In this document: in pieces, positions 47,261 through 57,500 of the stretch
Numbering within the stretch: the first letter of the stretch is position 1
Layout: the number at the start of each line of letters is the position of its first letter
From: Bordetella sp. 02P26C-1
Lineage (GTDB): Bacteria > Pseudomonadota > Gammaproteobacteria > Burkholderiales > Burkholderiaceae_B
Length of the DNA: 64,000 bases
Assembly: GCF_009763255.1 (NCBI RefSeq)
Contig: NZ_WSJB01000032.1
Span: 124,001 to 188,000, forward strand
Direction: 5' to 3'
The notes under the pieces: generated by a model
What the model was told of the DNA's origin: nothing
Databases searched by the model: none
Seen by the model: the letters and a program-made list of their open reading frames with translations, nothing else
Translations under genes and position numbers: made by a program

Positions 47261-48574
47261 ATGACTTCCGGGACGACTCTCGCGGTATCGCAGCCTGCGC
47301 GCACACCCGATGCATTGACCGCGATCTATAAGAAAATCAGCTGGCGCTTGTTGCCGCTGCTCTTGCTCTGCTACACCTTCGCCTATCTCGATCGGGTCAA
47401 CATCGGGTTCGCCAAACTGCAGATGCAGGCCGATATCGGCATCTCCGACGCGGTGTATGGACTCGGCGCCGGGATATTTTTCCTGGGCTATGTGATGTTC
47501 GAAGTGCCCAGCAATCTGTTGCTGGTGCGAATCGGCGCACGCAAGACCATCTGCCGCATCATGCTGCTTTGGGGGCTGACATCGGCCAGCATGTTGTTCG
47601 TGCAAGGTGAATACAGCTTTTACGCGTTGCGCTTTTTGCTCGGCGTATTCGAAGCCGGCTTCGCGCCTGGCATGATTTTCTTTTTGACCTATTGGTATTC
47701 AAGTTCGCGCATGGCGGGCGTCATGGCAGTGGTGATGTGCGCGGGGCCCATCGGCGGCATGCTTGGCGGCCCGGTGTCCGCATGGATCATGACGCGCTTC
47801 AATGGTCTGCATGGACTGGAGGGCTGGCAGTGGATGTTCCTGATCGAAGGCTTGCCCTGTGTGTTGCTTGGATTCATCGCCTATCGATGCCTGACGGATA
47901 AACCCGAAGAAGCGCGCTGGCTGACGGATGACGAACGCAAGCTGCTTGCCGCCGACCTGCAGACCCGCAAGCCCGCCGACACCACGCACTCGTTTCGCGA
48001 CGTGTTGAAAGACCCCGGCATCTACGCGCTGGCGATTCCTTATTTCTGCCTGATCTCGGGTATCTATGCCGTGAGCTTCTGGCTGCCGACGTTGCTACAG
48101 GCCTCTGGCGTGCAGGACACCATGGCGATCGGCTTCTGGTCGGCCGTGCCGTATATCGCGGCCATCATCGCGATGTTTGTGTTGTCACGTAGCTCCGACA
48201 GAATGCGCGAACGCCGCTGGCATGTGACCGGCACGGCGATTGTGGCGGGCGTGGCGTTGATTGCCGCATTGCGTATGCCCGAGTATTTCCTGCTGTCGAT
48301 GACCTTGCTGGTGATTTCCACCGCATTGATGTGGGCCGCGTATACCGTGTTCTGGGCAGTGCCGTCGCAGCATCTCACGGGTCCGGCCGCCGCTGGCGGT
48401 ATCGCATTGATTAATAGCATCGGTCTGCTCGGCGGTTTTGCCAGCCCGGCATTGATCGGCTGGTTGAAGACCGCGACCGGGTCGCTCAATGCCGGTTTGT
48501 ATGTCATCGTGGGACTGCTGATTGTCGGCACTCTGCCTTTGCTGTTTACCCGCCACGCGCGTGTCCAAGGATAA
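47261..48574 (+). CDS. MFS transporter, anion:cation symporter (ACS) family
   Basis: 437 residues and twelve membrane helices. The ACS signature FAYLDRVNIGFAKLQMQADIG is at the end of helix 1; helix 5 to loop (FFLTYWYSSSRMAGVMAVVMCAGPIGGMLGGPVSAWIM) also fits. ATG 47261 has AAAGGG ahead. It imports an organic anion with protons. Its stop is 7 bp before the MlrC-like gene, so the product is likely substrate-supplier for that enzyme. Confidence 0.94.
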   Translation: MTSGTTLAVSQPARTPDALTAIYKKISWRLLPLLLLCYTFAYLDRVNIGFAKLQMQADIGISDAVYGLGAGIFFLGYVMFEVPSNLLLVRIGARKTICRIMLLWGLTSASMLFVQGEYSFYALRFLLGVFEAGFAPGMIFFLTYWYSSSRMAGVMAVVMCAGPIGGMLGGPVSAWIMTRFNGLHGLEGWQWMFLIEGLPCVLLGFIAYRCLTDKPEEARWLTDDERKLLAADLQTRKPADTTHSFRDVLKDPGIYALAIPYFCLISGIYAVSFWLPTLLQASGVQDTMAIGFWSAVPYIAAIIAMFVLSRSSDRMRERRWHVTGTAIVAGVALIAALRMPEYFLLSMTLLVISTALMWAAYTVFWAVPSQHLTGPAAAGGIALINSIGLLGGFASPALIGWLKTATGSLNAGLYVIVGLLIVGTLPLLFTRHARVQG

Positions 48575-48581
48575 ATCTGTC

Positions 48582-50075
48582 ATGAGAATTCTGGTCGCTG
48601 GTTTCCAGCATGAAACCAATACCTTTGCACCTACGCCGACCGATTACGATAATTTCGTGCGCGGCGAAGGCTTTCCTGCCCTGGCGCGTGGCGACGAGGT
48701 GCTGGCGCTAGCGGGCGTCAACATCCCCGCGGGCGGCTTCTTGCAGGCCGCCCAAGCCGACGGGCATGAGATCGTGCCAGTCCTCTGGGCCGCCGCCAGC
48801 CCGGCCGCGCATGTGACGCGCCGAGCATTCGAAACGATCGCCACCGAGATTGTCGAGGCCGCGCGCAAAGCAACGTATGACGCGATTTATCTGGATCTGC
48901 ACGGCGCCATGGTGACGGTTGATGCGGACGATGGCGAGGGCGAACTGCTGGCGCGCCTGCGGGCCTGTGTGGGACCCGACATGCCCATCGTGGTGAGTCT
49001 GGACCTGCACGCGAACGTCACTGCCGGCATGCTGCGCGACGCGACGGCGATGGTGGCGTATCGCAGCTATCCGCACGTGGACATGGCGGACACGGGTGCC
49101 AACGCCTATCGGTTGCTTCAACAAGTGATGCAAGCCGGCGGCAAACTGCATACCTTCTCGCTGCGTCTGCCCTTTCTTATTCCGATCAATGGCATGTGCA
49201 CGCTGCTGGAACCGGCGCGTTCGATTTACGACGCCGTGGCGTCATTGGAAGCTGAGGCGGGGCTGGCGTCGCTGTCGTTTACTCCGGGTTTTCCGGCGGC
49301 CGATTTCCCCGAATGCGGACCTGTCGTATGGGGCCACGGCACCGATCCCGAGGCGCTGCGCACGGCGGTGCAGGCCCTGTACGATCGCGTCGAACAGGCT
49401 GAACCCGAATGGGCGGTGCCCTTCCTGGCACCCGCCGAAGCAATCCTGCAAGCGCAGGATTTGGCCAGACATGCATCCAAGCCCGTCGTGATCGCCGATA
49501 CGCAGGACAATCCGGGTGCGGGCGGCGACTCCAACACTACCGGCATGCTACGCGCGCTCATCGATGCGGATGCGCAGGACGCCGCGCTGGGGCTGCTCTG
49601 GGACCCCGAGGCCGTCCAGCAAGCCATTGCTGCTGGCGTGGGCAACAAGGTGACACTCTCGCTAGGCGGGAAATCCAAGGTAGCCGGGGTGGAACCTTTG
49701 CTAGCCGAATTTCTCGTCGAATACGTGGGGGATGGAAAATGCCGCTTTGATGGCCCGATGATGCATGGCGTTCAGGCTGATGTGGGGCCTGTCGTATGTC
49801 TGCGTATTGGTGGCGTGCGCGTCGTGGTCAGTTCAGGTAAATCGCAGATGCTGGACCGCAATCTATTTCGCACTGGCAACGTACAGCCAGAGACCATGAA
49901 GATTCTGGTGGTCAAAAGCTCTGTACATTTCCGCGCGGACTTTCAGCCGATTGCTGAAGCCGTACTCGTGGCGAAAGCGCCCGGCCCCATGATGGCGGAC
50001 TGCGCGGACCTGCCATGGACGCGGCTTTCGCCTGGCATACGTACGCGCCCAATGGGGCAAGCGTTCGCGAGTTAG
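48582..50075 (+). CDS. MlrC-like M81 family metallopeptidase
   Basis: 497 residues from ATG 48582. The protein belongs to the M81 (MlrC) family: it begins MRILVAGFQHETNTFAPTPTDYDNF, has the metal-site stretches YLDLHGAMVTVDADDGEGELLARLR and VSLDLHANVTAGML and the loop YRSYPHVDMADTGANAYRLL. MlrC in Sphingomonas cleaves linearised microcystin; most members, including those in Bordetella, have no known substrate and may act on small amides. It forms a pair with the MFS gene and is likely controlled by the divergent LysR. Confidence 0.9.
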   Translation: MRILVAGFQHETNTFAPTPTDYDNFVRGEGFPALARGDEVLALAGVNIPAGGFLQAAQADGHEIVPVLWAAASPAAHVTRRAFETIATEIVEAARKATYDAIYLDLHGAMVTVDADDGEGELLARLRACVGPDMPIVVSLDLHANVTAGMLRDATAMVAYRSYPHVDMADTGANAYRLLQQVMQAGGKLHTFSLRLPFLIPINGMCTLLEPARSIYDAVASLEAEAGLASLSFTPGFPAADFPECGPVVWGHGTDPEALRTAVQALYDRVEQAEPEWAVPFLAPAEAILQAQDLARHASKPVVIADTQDNPGAGGDSNTTGMLRALIDADAQDAALGLLWDPEAVQQAIAAGVGNKVTLSLGGKSKVAGVEPLLAEFLVEYVGDGKCRFDGPMMHGVQADVGPVVCLRIGGVRVVVSSGKSQMLDRNLFRTGNVQPETMKILVVKSSVHFRADFQPIAEAVLVAKAPGPMMADCADLPWTRLSPGIRTRPMGQAFAS

Positions 50076-50962
50076 GCCGACACGGCTTGGTCTTGCCGCG
50101 CCGCTCGCACATCCCTTGCGGGCGGCGTGCCGAAGAATCGCGCATAGTCCCGGGTGAATTGCGGCACGCTTTCATAGCCCACCGCAAAAGCCGCACGACT
50201 AGCCGTTGCGGCTTGTCCATGCATCAGGCGGCGCGCCTCGATCAGGCGCAGTTGCTTTTGAAACTGCAGCGGAGACAACGACGTCGCGCGACGAAAGTGC
50301 TGGTAGAACGACGACGGACTCATGCCCGCCACGTCGGCGAGTTTTTCCATCCGCAGCTTCTGCGTGTATTCACGCCGCAGCACTGCTACCGCTCGCGCGA
50401 TACGACGGGCGGGGGCATGGTTCAAGCCTAAACGTCTGATCGCGGGACTATGTTTTCCTTGGAGCAACCAGTAGTGCATTTCACGCACGAGTTGCGCCTG
50501 TAACACGGCCAGCGCGTCGGGACGATCCAGCAGTTGCACCAGCCGCAATGCGGCGTCCGCTACTTCACGCTCGGTGGATATCACTCGGATTGGACTTTCT
50601 TCCTCGGGCACGCTGTCCGCGATCTGTTCGGTCAGTTCGGCGATCAGCGCCAGATCGAGTTCCAAGGTCAGCGCCAGATAGGGTTTGACCAGGGTCGCAG
50701 CCGTGATCTGGCTTGTGGTGGGCACATCGCCGGTGATCAAGAGCGAGTCGCCCGCATTGAAGATAAAGGTCTGGTGGCCCAGCGTGACGTGTTTTGTGCC
50801 TTGCAGGATGAGGCAAACCAGTGGACGCGGAATAGAGTGCGCGAGCCCACTGGGCGCCACTGCACGCACGGTTGTCAAACCCGCGACAGGGGTGACCCCC
50901 ACGCCTTCCAGCAAGCCGTGGGCCTCGGTGTAACGCGTGACGGCATCGAGCAAGGAGTCCAT
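50072..50962 (-). CDS. AraC family transcriptional regulator
   Basis: 296 residues. The N-terminal AraC_N cupin domain (SIPRPLVCLILQGTKHVTLGHQTFIFNAGDSLLITGDVPTTSQITAATLVKPYLALTLEL) and the C-terminal double HTH (AVLRREYTQKLRMEKLADVAGMSPSSFYQHFRRATSLSPLQFQKQLRLIEARRLM, AVGYESVPQFTRDYARFFGTPPARDV) are complete. It overlaps the 3' end of the MlrC-like gene by 4 bp and is divergent from an SDR gene that it probably activates. Confidence 0.95.
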   Translation of the reverse strand: MDSLLDAVTRYTEAHGLLEGVGVTPVAGLTTVRAVAPSGLAHSIPRPLVCLILQGTKHVTLGHQTFIFNAGDSLLITGDVPTTSQITAATLVKPYLALTLELDLALIAELTEQIADSVPEEESPIRVISTEREVADAALRLVQLLDRPDALAVLQAQLVREMHYWLLQGKHSPAIRRLGLNHAPARRIARAVAVLRREYTQKLRMEKLADVAGMSPSSFYQHFRRATSLSPLQFQKQLRLIEARRLMHGQAATASRAAFAVGYESVPQFTRDYARFFGTPPARDVRAARQDQAVSA

Positions 50963-51104
50963 GCGCAGAGTCTACTGCCGATGGCGCACTCTCGGCTGGC
51001 CGTTGGAGAATCAGGCAAGAAAATCCCAATATCCGGCAACGCGCGTTTCTCGTGGCGGCGCATCATTTGTCCACCCTCTTCCACCACTTAATTGAGGAAC
51101 CGCT

Positions 51105-51860
51105 ATGACCACCATTTCCCTCATCACCGGCGCCAGCCGTGGCCTGGGCCGCAACACCGCATTGAGCATCGCCAAGCGCGGCGGCGATGTCGTCCTGACC
51201 TATCGCAGCCAGGAACAAGAAGCCCAAGCCGTCGTAGAAGAAATCCAAGCACTGGGACGCCAGGCAATCGCCCTGCCCTTGGATACGGGCAACGTTGCCA
51301 GCTTCGTGGCCTTCGCGGAAAGCCTGCGCGCCGCGTTGCGCGAGAACTGGTCGCGCGACACTATCGATCATCTTGTCAATAATGCAGGCCACGGCGACTA
51401 CGCGACGATTGATCAGTTGACCGAAGCGCAGTTCGACGGCCTGGTCGATGTGCACTTCAAGGGCGTGTTTTTCCTGACGCAAACGCTGTTGCCAATCATC
51501 GCCGACGGCGGACGCATCATCAATCTGTCCACGGGTCTGACACGTTTCAGCGCACCAGGGTACTCGGTCTACGCGGCCGCCAAAGGCGCGGTCGAGGTGC
51601 TGACCCGCTATATGGCCAAGGAACTAGGCCCGCGCGGCATCGCGGTCAATACGGTGGCGCCGGGCGCTATCGAAACCGATTTCGGTGGCGGGGTCGTGCG
51701 CGACAACCTTGAGCTCAACCGCCAGTTCGCGGCGATGACGGCGCTGGGCCGCGTAGGCATGCCCGATGACATTGGCCCCATGATCGCGAGTCTGCTGTCC
51801 GCCGACAATCGTTGGGTAACGGCGCAGCGTATCGAGGTGTCGGGCGGACAGGCGATCTGA
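51105..51860 (+). CDS. Short-chain dehydrogenase/reductase
   Basis: 251 residues. Classical SDR: Rossmann glycine motif TGASRGLGRNTAL, the NNAG motif at 92-95, and the Ser142-Tyr156-Lys160 catalytic triad (YSVYAAAKGAVE). The N-terminal arginine (YRSQEQEAQ) suggests NADP. Substrate unknown. It lies opposite an AraC regulator, a pairing often seen for reductases induced by electrophiles or quinones. Confidence 0.94.
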   Translation: MTTISLITGASRGLGRNTALSIAKRGGDVVLTYRSQEQEAQAVVEEIQALGRQAIALPLDTGNVASFVAFAESLRAALRENWSRDTIDHLVNNAGHGDYATIDQLTEAQFDGLVDVHFKGVFFLTQTLLPIIADGGRIINLSTGLTRFSAPGYSVYAAAKGAVEVLTRYMAKELGPRGIAVNTVAPGAIETDFGGGVVRDNLELNRQFAAMTALGRVGMPDDIGPMIASLLSADNRWVTAQRIEVSGGQAI

Positions 51861-51939
51861 TCGCGCACGCAAGGCGTCTCGTTCGGGCGGGCTCGCGGGC
51901 AGATCTTCTTTAATCGCGAGCCCGCCCGGTTTGATGCGC

Positions 51940-52497
51940 CTATTCTTGCGACATCAGCTTGCGCCAACCTTCCCAGCCCAGGCGCTGCATCGTCGCGATG
52001 TTCTTCTCGTAGATCTCCGACGCGTCGGCAAAGGCTTCCACCGCCCGGTCGATGCTGTCTTCGCGCAAGATGTGCAGAATCGGATGCGGCGAACGATTCG
52101 TACAGTTTTCTATGTCGTCGGGATTCGTGTCGGCAAACTGAAAGTCAGGATGAAACGTCGCGACCTGGAAATCGCCAACCAGACGCATGCGTTTGAGCAA
52201 ACGCTCGGAATAATCTTCAAAGTCGTTGAAGTCATAGAAGTCATTCAACGCGTCCGGCAGAATCAACAGCGTGGTGTCGATGTCCTCTGGCGCGGCTTCC
52301 GAGATCAGCATCAACTCGCTTTCCAGATCGGTCAGCACGCCCTCGTCATCGGTGGCGTCGCTGACCGCATAGCGCACTTGGTTCTTGACCTGCACGGCCT
52401 TGGCGAAAGGACAGAGATTCAAGCCAATGACGGCCTGCTCTACCCATCGGCGGGTCTCGTCGATGACACGCTGATAGGCGCCGTCGGTGTGAATCAT
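51940..52497 (-). CDS. DUF1415 family protein
   Basis: 185 residues. The family shows in the N-terminal TRRWVEQAVIGLNLCPFAKAVQVKNQVRYAVSDATDD, the ELMLISEAAPEDIDTTLLILPDALNDFYDFNDF stretch and the C-terminal FQFADTNPDDIENCTNRSPHPILHILREDSIDRAV. Two cysteines are conserved in motifs (NLCPF and ENCTN), but no function is known. It follows the M20 peptidase gene by 21 bp in the same direction, so the two may form an operon. Confidence 0.92.
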   Translation of the reverse strand: MIHTDGAYQRVIDETRRWVEQAVIGLNLCPFAKAVQVKNQVRYAVSDATDDEGVLTDLESELMLISEAAPEDIDTTLLILPDALNDFYDFNDFEDYSERLLKRMRLVGDFQVATFHPDFQFADTNPDDIENCTNRSPHPILHILREDSIDRAVEAFADASEIYEKNIATMQRLGWEGWRKLMSQE

Positions 52498-52518
52498 TTA
52501 TCTACTCGATCAAAAAGA

Positions 52519-53985
52519 TTAAACCGGCATTTGCGCCATGATTTGCGCAACGGAAGCGGTCAGACGTTTGCCGTAAGGCACGTGCAGGAATTCATTGGGG
52601 CCGTGCGCGTTCGATCGTGGACCCAGCACGCCACACACCATGAATTGTGCTTTGGGGAAACCCTCTTGCAACAGGCTCATCAAGGGAATCGTGCCGCCCT
52701 GGCCGATATATCCGCAAGGCGCATCGTAGTACTGACGCGATGCCGCATCGAGCGCGTGGGTCAGCCAGGCCTCGGAAGCCGGGGCGTTCCAACCGGTCGC
52801 GCTGTGGTCGGCGCTGAAGATGACCTTGGCGTTGTAAGGAGAGTCCGCTTCCAGCAAGTGTTTGATCTCGTCCGACGCGGCGGCGGCATCGACCAGCGGC
52901 GGCAGGCGCAGCGACAGCTTGAACGAGGTACGCGGGCGCAAGACATTGCCCGCGCTGGTCAAGGGCGGCAGGCCTTCGGCGCCGGTCACCGAGAGCGTGG
53001 GGCGCCATGTACGGTTGAGCAAGGCTTCTTCGGGCTCGGTGGTCATCGGCAGCACAAAACTGCCGTCCGCGCCACAGCTCCAGGGGAAACGCCGCCACAC
53101 TTCATCGCCCAAGATGCGCGCAGCTTCGACGACTTGTTCGCGGCGTTCTGCGGGAATCTCGCAGTGCAGGCTCTGCGGCAACAAACGGCCGGTGGAACTG
53201 TCCTCAAGCCGATCCAGCAAATGACGCAGAATGCGGAAGCTCGACGGCACCACCCCGCTGGAATCGCCCGAGTGCACGCCCTCGTCGAGCACCTGCACCT
53301 CCAGCGTGCCCGCGACCATGCCACGCAGCGAGGTCGTCATCCACAGCTGATCGTAGTTACCCGCGCCGGAGTCCAGACACACCACCAACGCGACATTGCC
53401 TAGGCGGTCACGCAGTGCATCGACGTAGGGCAGCAGGTCATAGCTGCCTGATTCCTCGCAGGTTTCCACGATGCCCACGCATCGCGGACGCGGGATGCCC
53501 TGTGCGTCCAGCGCCATGATCGCCGTGATCGACGCGTAAATCGCATAGCCGTCATCGGCGCCGCCACGGCCATACAGCTTGCCGTCTTCGTATTTCGGCG
53601 TCCACGGACCTAGATCGGACCGCCAGCCGGAGAACTCCGGTTGTTTATCCAGATGCCCATACAACAACACCGTGTCGCCATTATCCGCACGCGTGGCCGG
53701 CGCATCGAAGAAAATCACCGGCGTGCGACCCGGCAGGCGCACCACCTCGAGTTTCAACCCATGGATTTTCTTGGACTCGACCCACTGCGCGGCATCGCGC
53801 ACGACGCGCTCGATGTACGCATTCTTTTCCCAGTCGGGATCAAACGCCGGGCTCTTGGCCGGGACGGCAATGTAATCGGTCAACGCCGGGACGATTTCGT
53901 CGTCCCATTGGCGATCGACAAACGCCTGCAAGGCGTCGGGGTCTAAGGTCGGCGGCAGAGCGTCGTCGGGGATGCGTGCATTCAT
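52519..53985 (-). CDS. M20 family metallopeptidase (carnosinase/ArgE/DapE-like)
   Basis: 488 residues. Metal ligands are visible in VLLYGHLDKQPEF (His111, Asp113 region), GGADDGY (Asp144/145) and ETCEESGSYD (Glu177/178). The size and the dimerisation-domain insert are those of the larger, dipeptidase-like M20 enzymes rather than ArgE or DapE. A cytosolic dipeptidase role is likely. It leads DUF1415 in a two-gene set; the upstream 140 bp have only the promoter, no gene. Confidence 0.93.
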   Translation of the reverse strand: MNARIPDDALPPTLDPDALQAFVDRQWDDEIVPALTDYIAVPAKSPAFDPDWEKNAYIERVVRDAAQWVESKKIHGLKLEVVRLPGRTPVIFFDAPATRADNGDTVLLYGHLDKQPEFSGWRSDLGPWTPKYEDGKLYGRGGADDGYAIYASITAIMALDAQGIPRPRCVGIVETCEESGSYDLLPYVDALRDRLGNVALVVCLDSGAGNYDQLWMTTSLRGMVAGTLEVQVLDEGVHSGDSSGVVPSSFRILRHLLDRLEDSSTGRLLPQSLHCEIPAERREQVVEAARILGDEVWRRFPWSCGADGSFVLPMTTEPEEALLNRTWRPTLSVTGAEGLPPLTSAGNVLRPRTSFKLSLRLPPLVDAAAASDEIKHLLEADSPYNAKVIFSADHSATGWNAPASEAWLTHALDAASRQYYDAPCGYIGQGGTIPLMSLLQEGFPKAQFMVCGVLGPRSNAHGPNEFLHVPYGKRLTASVAQIMAQMPV

Positions 53986-54127
53986 GGCGCAGATCCTGTA
54001 CGAAAGAGAGCAAACCCCATTTTATGCCTTTCGTGCGCGACAGTTGCGCATGGGGCGCCGACTGTGCACCGCAAGCGAGCGATTTTGCCCGGACGCACCG
54101 CCGGGCATCCGGGCCGATACAGTGGCT

Positions 54128-54325
54128 TTATCGAGATTTGGGGCCTAGCGCTTTCTCGATCTTTTTGTCCACGTGGTATTGGTTGAGGGCATACACCGAC
54201 CATATGGCCGCGGGTACCCAGCCAATCAGTGTCAATTGCAAAATCAGGCAGATGATGCCCGCGATGGGACGGCCGATGGTGAAAAACTGCAACCAAGGGA
54301 GCAACAGGGCCAAAATCAAACGCAT
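54128..54325 (-). CDS. Pmp3/YqaE-like small membrane protein
   Basis: 65 residues with two helices (LILALLLPWLQFFTIGRPIAGIICLILQLTLIGWVPAAIWSVYALNQY), the second with the GWVPAAIW-type motif seen in the Pmp3/YqaE (UPF0057) family. The C-terminus is charged. Such peptides modulate membrane potential and stress response in other bacteria. Short and found by homology only; a real gene but modest certainty on family. Confidence 0.7.
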   Translation of the reverse strand: MRLILALLLPWLQFFTIGRPIAGIICLILQLTLIGWVPAAIWSVYALNQYHVDKKIEKALGPKSR

Positions 54326-54460
54326 ATTCGAGAGTTCTCACAAAGAGTGTGTTGCGGGCATTCTAACGCGCTGATACCGATGCCAAAGGGACAATTCTGG
54401 CCCATGTACGACGGGCGTCGTTGCGGCTCATCCAGCGGCATTGAACCACCGGCTGATATA

Positions 54461-54490
54461 AAGAAGCCTGGCCAAAGCCAGGCTTCTTTA
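54461..54490 (-). terminator. Terminator of purL
   Basis: AAGAAGCCTGGC-CAAAGC-CAGGCTTCTT is an inverted repeat with A- and T-rich ends immediately beyond the purL stop codon (54509) in the direction of transcription. Confidence 0.85.
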
Positions 54491-54508
54491 AACGCCCGTC
54501 AATCGGAC

Positions 54509-57500
54509 TTAACCGACCCAGACCCGCGCATTACGGAACATACGCATCCAGGGTGTAAACGCACCGCCGCTATCGGCCTCGCCCCACTGCTTGGGCGCCC
54601 AAGACATCATCACATTTCGCGTGACACGCTCGGGGTGCGGCATGATGACCGTAAAGCGGCCATCGGCCGTGGTCACCGAGGTCTGGCCGCCCGGGCTGCC
54701 GTTCGGGTTGAACGGATAGGCCTCGGTAGGATTGCCACGGTGGTCAATGAAGCGCGCGGCCACCAGCACCTGGCTGGCGTCGCCTTGCTTACTGTAGTCG
54801 GCATAGCCTTCGCCGTGCGCCACGGCAACCGGTACGCGCGTGCCTTCCATGCCTTTGAAAAAGATCGAGGGCGACGCGGTCAGTTCGACCAGCGACAGAC
54901 GGGCTTCGTATTTTTCCGACTGGTTGCGCGTGAAGCGCGGCCAGTACTCGGCGCCCGGAATCATGGGCGCGAGAGCCGCCATCATCTGGCAGCCATTGCA
55001 CACGCCCAGCGCGAACGTATCCTGACGGGCAAAGTACTCGGCAAACTGATCCGACAGACGGCTGTTGAACCGGATCGTACGCGCCCAGCCCTCGCCCGCG
55101 CCCAACACGTCGCCGTAGCTAAAGCCGCCCACGGCGACCAGGCCTTGCATGGTGCTGAGGTCGATGCGACCGGACAGCAAATCCGTCATATGCACGTCGA
55201 TGGCGTCAAAGCCTGCCGTATCGAACGCCCAGGCCATTTCCACCTGGCTGTTGCAACCCTGCTCGCGCAGGATGGCGACACGCGGACGCTTGCCGGTGGC
55301 GATAAACGGCGCGGCGATGTCTTCTTGCGGATCGAACGCGACGCGCGGCGACAAGCCGGGATCTTGTGTGTCGTTCCAGATGTCCAGCTCGGCTTGCGCG
55401 CAGGCGGGGTTATCGCGGCGCGACATGATGCGATAGCTGACTTCGCTCCAGGCGCGGCCCAGATCGGCGCGCGGTTGGCTCCAGATCTTTTTGCCATCGC
55501 GATAGAACTCGATGGTATCGGAGTCGTTCAAGCCACCAATCACATGCGAATGGGCGGACAACCCGGCGCCACGCAGCACCTGCATGACGGCATCACGCTC
55601 GGAGGCAGGGACTTGAATGACAGCGCCGGCTTCTTCGCAGAACAGCGCCTTCAGTGTCAGCTCGTCGCGTTGTACCGCGACCTGTTCCGGACGGATCTTG
55701 TAGTCGCCCCAGTCGGCCGAATTGGCGTCGAAGGTGAGCATATCCAGGTTGACCGAAATACCGGTGCGGCCAGCAAACGCCATTTCGCACAGCGTGGCGA
55801 ACAGACCGCCATCGGAACGATCGTGATAGGCGAGCAGCACGCCGGCTTCGGCCAGCGTACGGATCGTCACGAAGAACGCACGCAGATCCTGCGGCGAGTC
55901 GATATCGGGCACGTTTTCGCCGACTTGATTGAACGCCTGAGCCAGGATGGACCCGCCCATGCGATGCCGGCCACGACCCAGATCGATCACGATCAACACA
56001 CTGTCGCCCGCCTCGGCGCGCAGTTGCGGCGTGAGGCTGTTGCGCACATCGCCCACCGGCGAGAACGCGGTGACGATCAGCGACACTGGCGCGACGACCT
56101 GGCGATTTTCGCCGTCCTGGTTCCAGGTGGTCTTCATCGACAGCGAATCCTTACCGACCGGGATCGACAGACCCGTGGCCTGGCACAGTTCGCTGACAGC
56201 AGAAACGGTGTCATAGAGCGCGGCGTCCTGGCCCTCGACGCCGCAAGCGGCCATCCAGTTAGCGGACAGCTTGATGTCTTCCAGACGCGCCACATCGGCG
56301 GCCGCGAGGTTAGTCAGCGCTTCGGCCACGGCCATACGACCCGAGGCCGGTGCATTCAGCACGGCCAGCGGCGTGCGTTCGCCCATGGCCATGGCTTCGC
56401 CACGGAATCCCTCGTAATCCGCCAACGTCACCGCGCAATCGGCGACGGGGACTTGCCACGGGCCGACCATTTGATCGCGGCTGGACAGGCCACCCACGGT
56501 ACGATCGCCGATGGTGATGAGAAACGATTTATTGGCCACGGTCGGGTGGCGCAACACGCGGTAGGCGGCCTCGGTCAGATCGATGCCGACGAGATCCAGC
56601 GGCTCGGACACGCCGGGCAGACGCTTGACATCGCGCGTCATGCGGGGCGGTTTGCCGAGGATCACATCGATGGGCACATCGACCGGGCGGGCGTTCGCTT
56701 CGGAAGCCTGAATCAATTCGTCCAAACCGGGCAGGCCCTCGCCATCGACCACGCGCAGTTGGCGCTCTTCGGTAGCGACGCCGACAACGGCATAGGGGCA
56801 ACGTTCGCGGCGGGCAATGGCATCGAAACGGGCCAGGTCCTGGGGCAGAATCGACAGAACATAGCGTTCCTGCGACTCGTTGCTCCAGATCTCGGCAGGC
56901 GATAAGCCGGATTCTTCTACCGGGACGCGTTTCAGATCGAACACGGCGCCACGACCGGCATCGTTGACGAGCTCGGGGAAGGCATTCGACAAGCCACCCG
57001 CGCCCACGTCGTGAATCGCCAGGATGGGGTTGTTATTGCCTTGCTGCCAGCAGCGGTCGATGACTTCTTGTGCGCGGCGCTCGATTTCCGGGTTGCCACG
57101 TTGCACGGAGTCGAAATCCAGCTCGGCGGAGTTGCTGCCCATGCTGATACTGGAAGCCGCGCCGCCGCCCATGCCGATACGGAAGCCGGGGCCGCCCAAC
57201 TGAATCAGCAAGGCACCGGGAGGGATGATTTCTTTCTTGGTCAGCTCGGCGTCGATGCTGCCCAGACCACCCGCGATCATGATGGGCTTGTGATAGCCCC
57301 AGCGCGTATCGCCAGCGGTTTGCTCGTAGGTACGGAAGTAACCCAGCAGGTTCGGACGACCGTATTCGTTATTGAAGGCCGCGCCGCCGATGGGGCCATC
57401 GATCATGATGGACAGGGGCGAGGCGATACGGTCGGGCAAGCCGTGATGGTCGGCTTCCCACGGTTGAATCGCGTCGGGAAAGCGCAGATGCGACACGGTA

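Noticed and set aside
54173-56905. A 910-codon open frame antisense to purL
   Set aside because: It lies wholly on the opposite strand of a strongly conserved gene; long antisense frames are common in GC-rich DNA, and its residues (Arg/His/Gln-rich) lack domain character.
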